Below, in pieces: positions 22,550 to 30,764 of a DNA stretch of 40,766 bases. A program made the translations under genes and the position numbers. The DNA lies in assembly GCA_900540685.1 (NCBI GenBank), contig UQGS01000016.1:1-40766 (forward strand). The letters run 5' to 3'. The stretch is from an uncultured Catenibacterium sp. GTDB taxonomy: Bacteria > Bacillota_I > Bacilli_A > Erysipelotrichales > Coprobacillaceae. The notes beneath the pieces were generated by a model. The model did not search any database. It was not told where the DNA came from and saw only the letters and a program-made list of their open reading frames with translations. The first letter of the stretch is position 1, and every line of letters begins with the position of its first letter.

Positions 22550-24159
22550 TAAGTGACGAAGAATACAAAAAGGCTCTAAAACAATTTCATAAGCTTTCTG
22601 ATAGGCATATTTTAGCTGCTGAAACTGATATGTCTTCTTCTGATATACAAAAAGTTGTAAAGCTTTCGGATAGGATCAGAAAAGCAGGTAACGAACTTGT
22701 AGGTCTTATGAGAAAGAATTACGACCAGCTTATGCGTACTAAGAGATATCGTAAGCTGCTTAAATTATATGGCTCTACGGAAGACAAGAAAAAACGTAAA
22801 TATTTTGCTGGACAGCTCAATGAAATGCAAAAGCAGTATGATGTTACCTGGGATTTTTGCAGAACATCAATGATATATATTGGTAAGAAGTATAACGTAG
22901 ATGCGGTCTTTGCCCTTGCTAAAGCTGAAGATATATGGCGTGGCATGGAAAAATGTTTATATGGTAATGGTAATATTCTACATTTTTCTAAATACGGAGA
23001 CCTGCCTTGCATAAGGGCAAAACAGATAAATCGTGGTATCCCTGTATTCGTCAAGGATAATACGTTACAATTCAGGCTTGGCAGGACTGTATTTGGAATA
23101 AAAATCAATGATAGATTTCAGACAGATGAAGTGAATGCAGTATTGGATTATCTTGCTGAACCTGAGATTGTGGATAATAAAGCTGTGCAGACACTCATGG
23201 ATGGAGCGTACTGTATTGATACACATAGACCCTGTTATGCTGTTCTTGTGCCAAAACTAATTCGTGGTAAATACAGAGTATATTTGCATCTAACCATCGA
23301 AGGCAGGGCAAAACCTAAATATGATAGATTCGGCAATCCAAGACATAAGTATGGCAGAGGAATGATCGGTGCTGATATAGGAACACAGACAGTTGCCTAT
23401 ACTTCTGATACAGAAGTAGGACTTAAAAATCTTTCAGAGCGAGGCAGAAGTATTCAAAAATCTGAACGATTAGAAAGATTATATTATCGTGCTATGGACA
23501 GGTCAAGACGCGCAACTAATCCTCAGAATTATAATGAAGATGGTACAATTAAAAAAGGCCGCAAGACTTGGAGATATTCTAATCATTATAAGAAGTTAAA
23601 AGAAAAACATTCTGAATTATGCCGTATTAATGCGATAAATAGACAGCTTGCCATAAACGAAGACGCTAATTATTTAAGGAGTCTTGGTGATGTATTTATA
23701 ACAGAGCCCAGAAATGCAGGTAAGCTGATGAAAAGGGCCAAGGAAACTACTGTTAATAGCAGGGGCAAGTTCAATAAGAAAAAACGTTTTGGCAAGTCTA
23801 TAAAGAATAGATGCCCTTCTGGGTTTTAGGTTGCTGTTGAAGAAAAATTCAAGACCACAGGTGGTACATATATAGAAGTGCCTAATGATTATAGAGCCTC
23901 ACAATATGACCATACAGCAGATGATTACATAAAGAAGAAATTATCTGACAGGATGTATCATCTATCAGATGGAACTCTAGTACAGCGAGATTGGTATTCA
24001 TCATTTCTGCTGTACTGCTATGATTACAGGACTAAGAATATAGATAGAGACAGATGTATTTCAGAATTTGAAAAGTGTTACAGTAAGGAAGAAGCCTTAA
24101 TTGAAAGAATTAAGATTAATAGAATCAAAGTATTGAATAGTGGAATCAAAATAGCATAA
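22546..24159 (+). pseudogene. tnpB: TnpB RNA-guided nuclease gene interrupted by an in-frame amber codon
   Basis: The first part (427 codons from ATG 22546, overlapping tnpA) has the TnpB plan: N-terminal helical domain, then the RuvC core with the first catalytic Asp in IGADIGTQTVAY (about residue 276) and Glu in FITEPRNAG (about 386). At 23827-23829 the frame meets TAG after KNRCPSGF. Reading on in the same frame gives 109 more codons that complete a TnpB: QYDHTADDYIKKKLSDR, then VQRDWYSSFLL, whose Asp (about 481) should be the third RuvC residue. The truncated product would lack it, so nuclease activity should be lost unless the stop is read through. It is a single-base lesion, hence recent. 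Confidence 0.87.
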
Positions 24160-24358
24160 AATAAACATCAGGGAGATTGATTATACTTCCATATCGTAAG
24201 ATAGAAATTTACCGTTAATGTGGTCGTTGGACTGCTTGGTAATAGAAGTTCTTACTTAAATAGATTTATACTTGTATTCCAAAGTCTGAAAATGATGTAC
24301 GATTATAAGCTAAACTTGGCAGTAAGAACCCTACGGGCTTGCCCGTGGGAGTAGTCAG
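24160..24358 (+). ncRNA. Probable omega RNA scaffold and right end of the element
   Basis: Past the tnpB frame about 200 bases hold no reading frame. They end in a GC-rich hairpin (24329-24349) and GTAGTCAG, in the position of the TnpB guide RNA scaffold. The guide would begin at 24359 and run into the rapZ leader. The 5' end is unknown; such RNAs often begin inside tnpB. Confidence 0.55.
24329..24349 (+). repeat. Right-end subterminal hairpin of the element
   Basis: CCTACGGGC and GCCCGTGGG pair around TT with one mismatch or wobble. It shares the GGCTTGCC core with the left-end hairpin. Confidence 0.78.
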
Positions 24359-24388
24359 AATGATTGAGGTTGAGGAGGATATAGGTCT

Positions 24389-25237
24389 ATGAAGAATGTA
24401 GAAGTTGTATTAGTCACTGGTATGTCAGGTGCAGGTAAATCTACTGCCATGGCTATATTTGAAAATATGGGATACTATTGTATCGATAACTATCCAGTTG
24501 CACTACTTGAACAGTTTGGAGATTATTTATTAGACGAAACATTAGGTGGAAAAATCGCCATGGGTATCTACCTAGGAGATGCACTTCAGGCAATTCGTGA
24601 ACTAACAAATATGGATTGGATTAACCTAACTGTTGTATTCTTAGATTGTGATAATATGGAAATCTTAAAGCGTTATAAGCAGACAAGACGTTCTCATCCA
24701 ATGATGATCATGAATAAAGCCAATACACTTTATGACTCTATTGAATTAGAACGCCAGGAATATGAACAGATCAAAACACAGGCTGATTTAATCATTGATA
24801 CATCTTTATTAAAACGTACAGCTTTACAGGATAGACTAGAAGCATCTTTCTATAATGAAACAGGAGAAGTCTTCCGTGTCTCTTTTGTATCATTTGGATA
24901 TAAGTTCGGTATTCCTAAGGATGCTGATTTACTTCTTGATGTCAGATTCTTACCAAATCCTTTCTATATTCCTGAACTAAGAAGTAAGACAGGAAATGAT
25001 AAGGAAGTCTATGACTATGTCATGGAAAAGCCAGAAACACAGGAATTTGTGAAAAAGACTTTGGCTTATTATGATTATTTATTGAAAGAATATGAAAAAG
25101 AAGGAAAGATGCAGTTAATTGTAGGCATAGGATGTACAGGTGGTCAGCACCGTTCTGTGACTCTTACTAATTTCCTTGCAGACCATTATAAGAAATATTA
25201 TAAAGTATATAAGTGGCATCGTGATGCTGACCACTAG
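24389..25237 (+). CDS. rapZ: RapZ (YvcJ) RNase adapter / nucleotide-binding protein
   Basis: The 282-residue protein has the Walker A GMSGAGKST at residues 9-17, the YYCIDNYPVALL segment, a RapZ-type middle (SHPMM, FVSFGYKFGIPKDADLL, DVRFLPNPFYIPELR) and the C-terminal IGCTGGQHRSVTLTNFL. In E. coli RapZ steers RNase E to the glmZ RNA; in B. subtilis YvcJ affects competence, by an unsettled mechanism. The binding site GAGGAGG is close to the insertion element's right end, so transcription may now come from within the element. It is followed by whiA after 15 bases; yvcK, usually in between, is missing. Confidence 0.94.
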   Translation: MKNVEVVLVTGMSGAGKSTAMAIFENMGYYCIDNYPVALLEQFGDYLLDETLGGKIAMGIYLGDALQAIRELTNMDWINLTVVFLDCDNMEILKRYKQTRRSHPMMIMNKANTLYDSIELERQEYEQIKTQADLIIDTSLLKRTALQDRLEASFYNETGEVFRVSFVSFGYKFGIPKDADLLLDVRFLPNPFYIPELRSKTGNDKEVYDYVMEKPETQEFVKKTLAYYDYLLKEYEKEGKMQLIVGIGCTGGQHRSVTLTNFLADHYKKYYKVYKWHRDADH

Positions 25238-25252
25238 AGGATGTGAATAGAA

Positions 25253-26197
25253 ATGTTGTCGTTTTCAAGAAAAGTAAAGGAAGAGATCGTTTTTAATGAC
25301 TTTGATCATGACTGCTCTAAAGCGATTCTTTGTGCTTTATTAAAAACCAATGGAACCCTTATGTTAGGACAGGGACTCTCTCTCTTGATCCGTACAGAAA
25401 ACGCAAAAATAGCGTCAAAGATGCATAAACTTCTTAAAGAACTTTATGCACCTTCAATAGAATTTAAAGTAAAAAAGATGATGAAGCTTAAGAAGAATAA
25501 CGTATATCTTCTTAAGGTATCTAAGGCAAGAGAAATACTAGAAGATCTACATTTATTAGAAGGTTTAGGTTTTACTATATTACCTTCTGACGAGATTCTA
25601 TATGATGATCGTACAAGAAGAGCTTATCTTGCAGGTATATTCCTTGCGAGCGGTTCAGTGAATAATCCTGATACATCTAATTATCACTTAGAAATGAGTG
25701 TACAGGATGAACCTCTTGCACAGTACATTGAAGAAATGTTGAATAGCTATGGCTTAAATGCCCATGTCATCAAGAGACGTAATCGTTATGTGATTTATCT
25801 TAAATCTGCAGAAAGAATAGGAGACTTCTTACGTGCAATTGGAGCCTCTACTTCTGTTATGGAGTTTGAAACAACACGTATTGACCGTTCTATGGCTAAT
25901 ACTGTCAATAGATGGAATAACTGTGATATTGCGAATGAAATGAAGGCTATGACAGCCAGTGCTAAACAGATTGAAGATATTGCCTATGTGATTGATAAAG
26001 CAGGTATAGAAATTCTAGATTCTAAAACTGCAGCAGTTGCTCAGATACGTTTAGAAAACCCAGAACTTACACTAAATGAACTCGCAGATGTTTATTTTAA
26101 TAAAACAGGTCAGACTATTTCTAAATCTGGTCTTCATCATCGTTTCAGAAAGATCAAGGAAGAAGCTGCACGTCTTCGCCAGATGGAGGAACAATGA
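25253..26197 (+). CDS. whiA: WhiA-family DNA-binding protein
   Basis: A 314-residue protein of the WhiA family, which links a degenerate LAGLIDADG homing-endonuclease fold to a C-terminal helix-turn-helix. Visible are the N-terminal SFSRKVKEEIV, the RRAYLAGIFLASGSVNNP segment from the endonuclease fold, RWNNCDIANEMK, and the C-terminal RLENPELTLNELAD...SKSGLHHRFRKI. In actinomycetes WhiA drives sporulation genes; in Bacillota it influences cell division and chromosome segregation. AGAGGA overlaps the rapZ stop. The stop overlaps the start of the next gene (ATGATGA). Confidence 0.94.
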   Translation: MLSFSRKVKEEIVFNDFDHDCSKAILCALLKTNGTLMLGQGLSLLIRTENAKIASKMHKLLKELYAPSIEFKVKKMMKLKKNNVYLLKVSKAREILEDLHLLEGLGFTILPSDEILYDDRTRRAYLAGIFLASGSVNNPDTSNYHLEMSVQDEPLAQYIEEMLNSYGLNAHVIKRRNRYVIYLKSAERIGDFLRAIGASTSVMEFETTRIDRSMANTVNRWNNCDIANEMKAMTASAKQIEDIAYVIDKAGIEILDSKTAAVAQIRLENPELTLNELADVYFNKTGQTISKSGLHHRFRKIKEEAARLRQMEEQ

Positions 26198-26403
26198 TGA
26201 CTGTGACAGAAAGATTTGGTATGCGTATCAAAGAACTCAGAGTACAGCAGGGCATCTCTCAGGAAGAATTAGGCTTTAGATGTCATCTTTCTAAGAATTA
26301 TATTTCAGATGTAGAAAGAGGCACTAGAAACGTCAGTCTTAAGGCAATTGATCAATTTGCGAGAGGCTTAGGTATTACTCTTAAAGAACTCTTTAATTAC
26401 TAA
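26194..26403 (+). CDS. XRE-family helix-turn-helix regulator, 69 residues
   Basis: A compact DNA-binding protein: RFGMRIKELRVQQGISQEEL (helices 1-2), GFRCHLSKNYISDVERGTRN (recognition helix) and LKAIDQFARGLGITLKELF. This is a stand-alone HTH_3 domain with no effector domain. It overlaps whiA by four bases (start at 26194; a second ATG at 26197), with GGAGG in the end of whiA, so it is made from the same mRNA. Its target is unknown; whiA-rapZ regulation is one possibility. Confidence 0.88.
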   Translation: MMTVTERFGMRIKELRVQQGISQEELGFRCHLSKNYISDVERGTRNVSLKAIDQFARGLGITLKELFNY

Positions 26404-26416
26404 ACATGTGAAATTT

Positions 26417-26448
26417 TAGAAGATGCCTCTGGTATCTTCTATTTTTTA
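26417..26448 (+). terminator. Terminator of the rapZ-whiA unit
   Basis: TAGAAGAT (26417-26424) pairs with ATCTTCTA (26434-26441), with inner GCC/GGT pairs, followed by T6 (26442-26448 region). Confidence 0.87.
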
Positions 26449-26500
26449 CTTGGAATTGGTATAATTTTTGTGAGTTCATCATTTGTTTACAATAGAAACA

Positions 26501-26506
26501 TATAAT
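26501..26506 (+). promoter_or_regulatory. Probable -10 box of the small membrane/zinc-ribbon pair
   Basis: TATAAT lies 24 bases before the gene at 26531; the -35 is weak. A second TATAAT at 26459-26464 is also possible. Confidence 0.4.
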
Positions 26507-26530
26507 GACTACACTTAAAGGAGAAACTAT

Positions 26531-26806
26531 ATGGATACACTAATCTATTTTATTATTATATTTTTAATTTTATCTGTGTTCTTAAACATTATTGCCTATG
26601 CATGGCCTTTCTTATTGATCATGTTTGTGGTTTATGAAATCTGGAAATATTTCAAACTCAAGAAGATCAGAAAACAGTATGAAGAAGCACAATCACAATA
26701 TTCATCTCAATATCAATCTCAGTCTCAATCACGCAATGATAATCCTGATATCATTGATGTAGAATATAAGGTTGTAGATGAAGAAAAGACAGGAGATGAC
26801 AAGTAA
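26531..26806 (+). CDS. Small membrane protein, 91 residues
   Basis: Two closely spaced membrane helices fill residues 4-42 (IYFIIIFLILSVFLNIIAYA and WPFLLIMFVVYEIW). A basic segment (KYFKLKKIRKQ), a Gln/Ser-rich linker (EEAQSQYSSQYQSQSQS) and an acidic tail (DVEYKVVDEEK) follow. I do not recognise a family. The ribosome binding site is AAAGGAG. Its stop overlaps the start of the zinc-ribbon gene (TAATG), so the two proteins are translationally coupled and may work together at the membrane. Confidence 0.72.
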   Translation: MDTLIYFIIIFLILSVFLNIIAYAWPFLLIMFVVYEIWKYFKLKKIRKQYEEAQSQYSSQYQSQSQSRNDNPDIIDVEYKVVDEEKTGDDK

Positions 26807-28044
26807 TGATTTGTCCATCATGTCATAAAGAAGTGCCTGTTGGATCTCATTTCTGTCCTTATTGTGGCACACCACTTGATGATAAATGTCCTTATTGTGG
26901 ACATCAGAATATTCCTCATGCGAAGTTCTGTTCATCTTGTGGAAAACCACTTGGACCTTCTACAGCAACACATCGTCCTAAAGGTTCATTCATACCAACA
27001 TCACGTATCTATCAGGAAGAAGAAAAAACATATGAACCAGAAAAGGTTTCACATAAGATTAACTGGAAAGTAGTTGTTATATCAGTTCTTGTCTTAATAC
27101 TTGCGACAACCGGAGCTAAATATTATCTGAATCATTCTGGTAATATTAAGTGGGCGGATAGTAACTCTAGTTCTTCAGAAATGACAGAAACAATGTCTTC
27201 TGTCTTTAGTCTTAAGAAAACGACAGATACAGAACAATATTCTAATTTATCTAATGATGGATCGGTGGCAGCCAATGATCACTATATTTTTATGTCTAAT
27301 GCAGATAACCAGCTCGTTAAATTAGATAAAGATATGAATGTCGTAAAGAAGTATGATGTCAAGTATGCGACTTATTTAAATCTTGTAGGAGAAAAGCTTT
27401 ATTATACAGACAAAGATCATCATATCTGTGTTCTTGATACAAAGACAGAAAAGAGTGAAGCATTACAAGATGTTTCTGCATTCTATATGACTTATCATGA
27501 TAATAAGCTCTATTACCAGAATGATGGTGACAAAGAAAGTCTTTATGTTTATGATATTTCTAGTAAAGCTTCTACAAAGCTTTTAGATCAACATATCTAT
27601 AATATGAGCTTTGATGGAGATATCATCTATTTGACTGGTAAGAGTTCTATTATCTCATATAATATAACGACTAAAGCTACTGATACTATCTATAATGAAC
27701 AGGTTTTTGGGTCAGTTTATAAAGATGATTATCTTTATTTCGTTACAACTAAAATGGGAATTGGTAGAGTGAATGTGAAAACAAAGGCATCACAGATTAT
27801 ATTGAATGATATTGCTTATTCAATGTTTGTGATGAGTGATAAAGCAATCTATTATGTTGGCAGTGATGCAAAGATGTATCGTCTAGATTTTGAAAACAAA
27901 GAGCCGACTGCAATATATCAATTCCAGTCACATCGTTTTGGCGGTATGCAGATTGTGAATGATCATTTATTTGTGCTAGACTATCAGGATTGGAAGGTAG
28001 TAAACACTTCTAATACAAAGTATGCAGTGATATTTGAGAATTAG
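26806..28044 (+). CDS. Double zinc-ribbon, membrane-anchored beta-propeller-like protein (DUF5050 type)
   Basis: The 412-residue protein starts with two zinc ribbons (ICPSCHKEV...FCPYCG and KCPYCGHQ...FCSSCG). A membrane helix follows near residues 86-104 (VVVISVLVLILATTGAKYYL), then about 300 extracytoplasmic residues made of repeats such as LVGEKLYYTDKDHHICVLD and YKDDYLYFVTTKMGIGRVN. These short strands with paired tyrosines resemble the DUF5050/propeller repeats seen in Bacillota surface sensors. No catalytic motif is seen. It forms an operon with the small membrane protein upstream and ends in a strong terminator. Confidence 0.78.
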   Translation: MICPSCHKEVPVGSHFCPYCGTPLDDKCPYCGHQNIPHAKFCSSCGKPLGPSTATHRPKGSFIPTSRIYQEEEKTYEPEKVSHKINWKVVVISVLVLILATTGAKYYLNHSGNIKWADSNSSSSEMTETMSSVFSLKKTTDTEQYSNLSNDGSVAANDHYIFMSNADNQLVKLDKDMNVVKKYDVKYATYLNLVGEKLYYTDKDHHICVLDTKTEKSEALQDVSAFYMTYHDNKLYYQNDGDKESLYVYDISSKASTKLLDQHIYNMSFDGDIIYLTGKSSIISYNITTKATDTIYNEQVFGSVYKDDYLYFVTTKMGIGRVNVKTKASQIILNDIAYSMFVMSDKAIYYVGSDAKMYRLDFENKEPTAIYQFQSHRFGGMQIVNDHLFVLDYQDWKVVNTSNTKYAVIFEN

Positions 28045-28072
28045 GCATTGATTTACTTCAGTGCCTTTTTTT
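28043..28072 (+). terminator. Terminator of the zinc-ribbon operon
   Basis: AGGCATTGA (28043-28051) pairs with TCAGTGCCT (28058-28066, one G-U pair) and runs into T7. It starts within the stop codon. Confidence 0.88.
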
Positions 28073-28086
28073 GTATCAGAGATTTA

Positions 28087-28095
28087 TGCTATAAT
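28087..28095 (+). promoter_or_regulatory. Extended -10 promoter of murF-ddl
   Basis: TGC directly before TATAAT (28090-28095), 26 bases before the chosen murF start. It argues against the GTG at 28098, which would lie at or before the transcription start. Confidence 0.65.
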
Positions 28096-28121
28096 GGGTG
28101 GGTAAAAATGGAGATGATTAT

Positions 28122-29465
28122 ATGTTAATAAGCGAAATTATTGAGGCAACAAACGGAAAACTCTTAAACGGTCACTTAGATGATCAGGTCAATGGCTTTA
28201 CACAGGATACACGTGTTATTCAGCCAGGTAACCTATATATCCCTCTTGTAGGTATTAAAGATGGGCATGATTATATCCCACAGGCATTTGAAAAAGGTGC
28301 AACAGCGACTCTTACAAGCCATCCTATTGAAGATGATTCACATAATGTAATTTTAGTAGAAGATACTATGAAGGCATTAGGTGATTTAGCACGTTATGTA
28401 CGTGTTCATTCAAATGCGAAGGTTGTAGGAATCACTGGTTCAGCAGGAAAAACTAGTACTAAGGATATGATTGCGAGTGTTATCTCACAACAATATACAA
28501 CATTAAAAACACAAGGCAACTTCAACAATAACATCGGACTTCCACTTACTATTCTTCGTTATAATGGTGAAGAAGTCATGGTTATTGAAATGGGTATGAA
28601 CCATTTAGAAGAAATAGATTACTTAACTAAGATTGCTTTACCTGATATTGCAGCTATCACAAATATCGGTACAGCACATATTGGTGAACTAGGATCAAGA
28701 GAAAATATCTTACAAGCTAAGATGGAAATCGTTCATGGTATGAACCATGGTACTTTAGTTGTGAATAACGACAATGATCTTTTATCTACAGTACATCCTG
28801 AAGGAATCTCTTTAAAGACTATTGGTATTGAAAGTGACGCAGATTTAAAAGCCACTGATATTATCTTGAATGAAGATATGTCATCATTTAGAGTGAATGT
28901 AGATGGTAAGGACTATGCAGTAAGAGTCTATGTACCAGGTGTACACTTTATCTTTAATGCATTGATTGCGATTCAGATTGGTTTATTATTAGATATCCCA
29001 ATGGAAAAATGTATCAAGGGTATTGAGACATTTGAACTCACTAAGAATAGAAATGATATCCTTACATTAGAACGTCATATCCGTGTCATTGATGGCACTT
29101 ATAATGCGAACCTTGATTCTATGAAATCAAGTATTGATGTATTATCAGGCTATGCAGATCGTAAAATTGCGGTATTAGGGGATATGTTAGAGCTTGGAGA
29201 CTATGAAGAAACACTTCATCGTGCTGTAGGGGCTCATTTACTCAAAAAGAATATTGATTTAGTCTTGACTGTAGGCCCTGCTGCGCGTTATATTTCAGAC
29301 GAAGTAAATAAGGCAAAACCAGGTGTTGCATATCATTTTGATGATAATGCCTCTTTAAGTGCTTATTTACAGGAATGTCTAGAAGAAAATGATGTTGTTC
29401 TAGTGAAGGCTTCTAATGGTATGCATTTAAAAGAAGTCATTAATGATTTAAAGGAGAATAATTAA
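28122..29465 (+). CDS. murF: UDP-MurNAc-tripeptide--D-alanyl-D-alanine ligase
   Basis: MurF adds D-Ala-D-Ala to UDP-MurNAc-tripeptide, the last cytoplasmic step of the peptidoglycan peptide. The 447-residue protein has the N-terminal substrate domain (DTRVIQPGNLYIPLVG), the ATP loop GITGSAGKTSTKD, the NFNNNIGLP segment, EMGMNHLEEI, and C-terminal DGTYNANLDSMK and LGDMLELGD motifs of the Mur ligase family. The start at ATG 28122 follows GGAGATG. One base separates it from ddl, which makes the dipeptide it uses. Confidence 0.95.
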   Translation: MLISEIIEATNGKLLNGHLDDQVNGFTQDTRVIQPGNLYIPLVGIKDGHDYIPQAFEKGATATLTSHPIEDDSHNVILVEDTMKALGDLARYVRVHSNAKVVGITGSAGKTSTKDMIASVISQQYTTLKTQGNFNNNIGLPLTILRYNGEEVMVIEMGMNHLEEIDYLTKIALPDIAAITNIGTAHIGELGSRENILQAKMEIVHGMNHGTLVVNNDNDLLSTVHPEGISLKTIGIESDADLKATDIILNEDMSSFRVNVDGKDYAVRVYVPGVHFIFNALIAIQIGLLLDIPMEKCIKGIETFELTKNRNDILTLERHIRVIDGTYNANLDSMKSSIDVLSGYADRKIAVLGDMLELGDYEETLHRAVGAHLLKKNIDLVLTVGPAARYISDEVNKAKPGVAYHFDDNASLSAYLQECLEENDVVLVKASNGMHLKEVINDLKENN

Positions 29466-29466
29466 C

Positions 29467-30495
29467 ATGAAATTATTATTAGTATGTGGTGGACAGTCTA
29501 CAGAACATGCTGTAAGCCGTATGTCTTGTGTGAATATCTATAAAAATGCAGATAAGACTAAATATGATATCAAGGTGGCAGGTATCACAAAAGAAGGAGA
29601 ATGGTATGATTTGGCTTCTACTGATTTCTCTAGTGATAACTGGTTAGAAGGTGCGACAAAGATCTCTGATCATTTCACTTTCTTAAAATCATTTGATGTT
29701 GTATTCCCAGTATTACATGGTCAGTTTGGTGAAGATGGTACTATCCAGGGCTTATTAGAAATGGCTCAGGTCCCTTATGTTGGATGCCGTGTGATGGCTT
29801 CATGTACTGCAATGGATAAGATCTATGCAAAGAAACTATTTGATCAGGCTAATATTCCTCAGGTACCTTCTTTATATGTTAAGAAGAGATATGATGATAA
29901 ATTAGTTGTCGTAGATGATGAAGGAAGAGAAAGCTTTAACGTAGAAATGGAAATCTATACACACTTAGGATTCCCTTGCTTTGTGAAAGCAAGTCGTTCT
30001 GGTTCAAGTGTAGGATGTTATAAAGTAAACACTTTGACTGAATTATTACCAAAACTACATGAAGCAGCATCTTATGACCGTCATGTAGTAGTAGAAAAGG
30101 CTATTAATGCGACAGAATTAGAATGTGCTGTTATTGGAAATGATGATATCAGTGCATCACGTGTAGGTCAGATTCTACCTCATGGTGAATTCTATACATA
30201 TGAATCTAAATATGAAGATGAACAGAGTGCTACATGCATTCCTGCAAGAGTAGATCAGTCCATTCAGGATTATATCAGACAATCTGCTGTGAAAGCATTC
30301 AAGGCAGTAGATGGTACTGGTCTTGCTAGATGTGATTTCTTCTATGATAACGATACAGGAAACGTTTATTTAAACGAAATCAATACAATGCCTGGCTTCA
30401 CAAATATCTCTATGTATCCTCAATTAATGAAGGATGCAGGGATGGATACACCAGCTTTAATTGATGAATTAATCAAGCTTGCATTACAGAGATAA
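29467..30495 (+). CDS. ddl: D-alanine--D-alanine ligase
   Basis: Joins two D-alanines with ATP; its product is the substrate of MurF. The 342-residue protein has an ATP-grasp fold. Visible are the N-terminal GGQSTEHAVSRMS (dipeptide-binding start), FPVLHGQFGEDGTIQGLLE, FVKASRSGSSVGC, VVVEKAINATELECAVIG, and the metal-binding C-terminus YLNEINTMPGFT. In vancomycin-type resistance D-Ala-D-Lac ligases the Y/F residue in the omega loop differs; FYTYESKYED here keeps the tyrosine-lysine context of a normal Ddl. The order murF-ddl reverses the common ddl-murF. A terminator follows. Confidence 0.94.
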   Translation: MKLLLVCGGQSTEHAVSRMSCVNIYKNADKTKYDIKVAGITKEGEWYDLASTDFSSDNWLEGATKISDHFTFLKSFDVVFPVLHGQFGEDGTIQGLLEMAQVPYVGCRVMASCTAMDKIYAKKLFDQANIPQVPSLYVKKRYDDKLVVVDDEGRESFNVEMEIYTHLGFPCFVKASRSGSSVGCYKVNTLTELLPKLHEAASYDRHVVVEKAINATELECAVIGNDDISASRVGQILPHGEFYTYESKYEDEQSATCIPARVDQSIQDYIRQSAVKAFKAVDGTGLARCDFFYDNDTGNVYLNEINTMPGFTNISMYPQLMKDAGMDTPALIDELIKLALQR

Positions 30496-30516
30496 GATGT
30501 CGAAAGACATCTTTTT
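30494..30516 (+). terminator. Terminator of murF-ddl
   Basis: AGATGTC (30495-30501) and GACATCT (30506-30512) pair around GAAA, followed by T's. The left arm begins at the ddl stop. Confidence 0.88.
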
Positions 30517-30723
30517 CTATACTCCCAAGAGATAAATAATTATTAATACAATAAATATTTTGCGAAGTAAACAGAAAATTGTGTATTTTCTAAAACAATG
30601 AAAAAAATATCGAATATTACGGCTAAATATGTGATTGTCTTAACAAGTAAACGCTTATATTATCGATAATCCAACATAAAATTAATATAATTAGGAAAAA
30701 TAGGAAAAAAGTGAAAAAGTTTG
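30517..30723 (+). other. A+T-rich stretch upstream of the leu/ilv promoter, no gene
   Basis: About 200 very A+T-rich bases with no credible reading frame. One perfect inverted repeat, AGAAAAT (30573-30579) / ATTTTCT (30585-30591) with a 5-base gap, could be an operator. It does not match the CodY consensus (AATTTTCWGAAAATT), as its half-sites are in the opposite order. AAGTAAAC occurs twice (near 30565 and 30645). No function is assigned. Confidence 0.3.
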
Positions 30724-30752
30724 TTGACATGTTTATTTGAGAAGTATATGAT
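30724..30752 (+). promoter_or_regulatory. Promoter of the leu/ilv operon
   Basis: A perfect TTGACA (30724-30729), a 17-base spacer and TATGAT (30747-30752). Transcription would start near 30759, at the T-box leader. Confidence 0.85.
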
Positions 30753-30764
30753 AAACACAACAAC

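Larger units (their letters stand above)
21850..24358 (+). mobile_element. IS200/IS605-family element with RHH gene, tnpA, broken tnpB and omega RNA
   Basis: About 2.5 kb between trxB and rapZ. It has no inverted terminal repeats or target duplication; instead each end has a subterminal hairpin (21867-21886 and 24329-24349) with the same GGCTTGCC core, as expected for elements moved by a Y1 HUH transposase. Order: RHH gene, tnpA, tnpB, then a noncoding right end. Left boundary after TTAT (21846-21849) and right boundary after TCAG (24355-24358) are inferred from the family's cleavage pattern and from the promoter restored when the element is removed. Confidence 0.85.

Noticed and set aside
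22719..23108. Minus-strand frame of 129 codons inside tnpB
   Set aside because: It is the shadow of the tnpB frame; the plus-strand product has clear TnpB motifs and this one has none.
23878..24159. Separate small gene with GTG start after tnpB
   Set aside because: It is in frame with tnpB across a single TAG and its sequence is the C-terminal part of TnpB, so it is part of the broken gene.
28098..28121. GTG start for murF at 28098
   Set aside because: It lies within 3 bases of the -10 box, at or before the transcription start; ATG 28122 has GGAGATG.
30573..30591. CodY box upstream of the leu/ilv promoter
   Set aside because: The inverted repeat AGAAAAT/ATTTTCT has its half-sites in the opposite order to the CodY consensus and lies over 130 bases upstream, so it cannot be called CodY.
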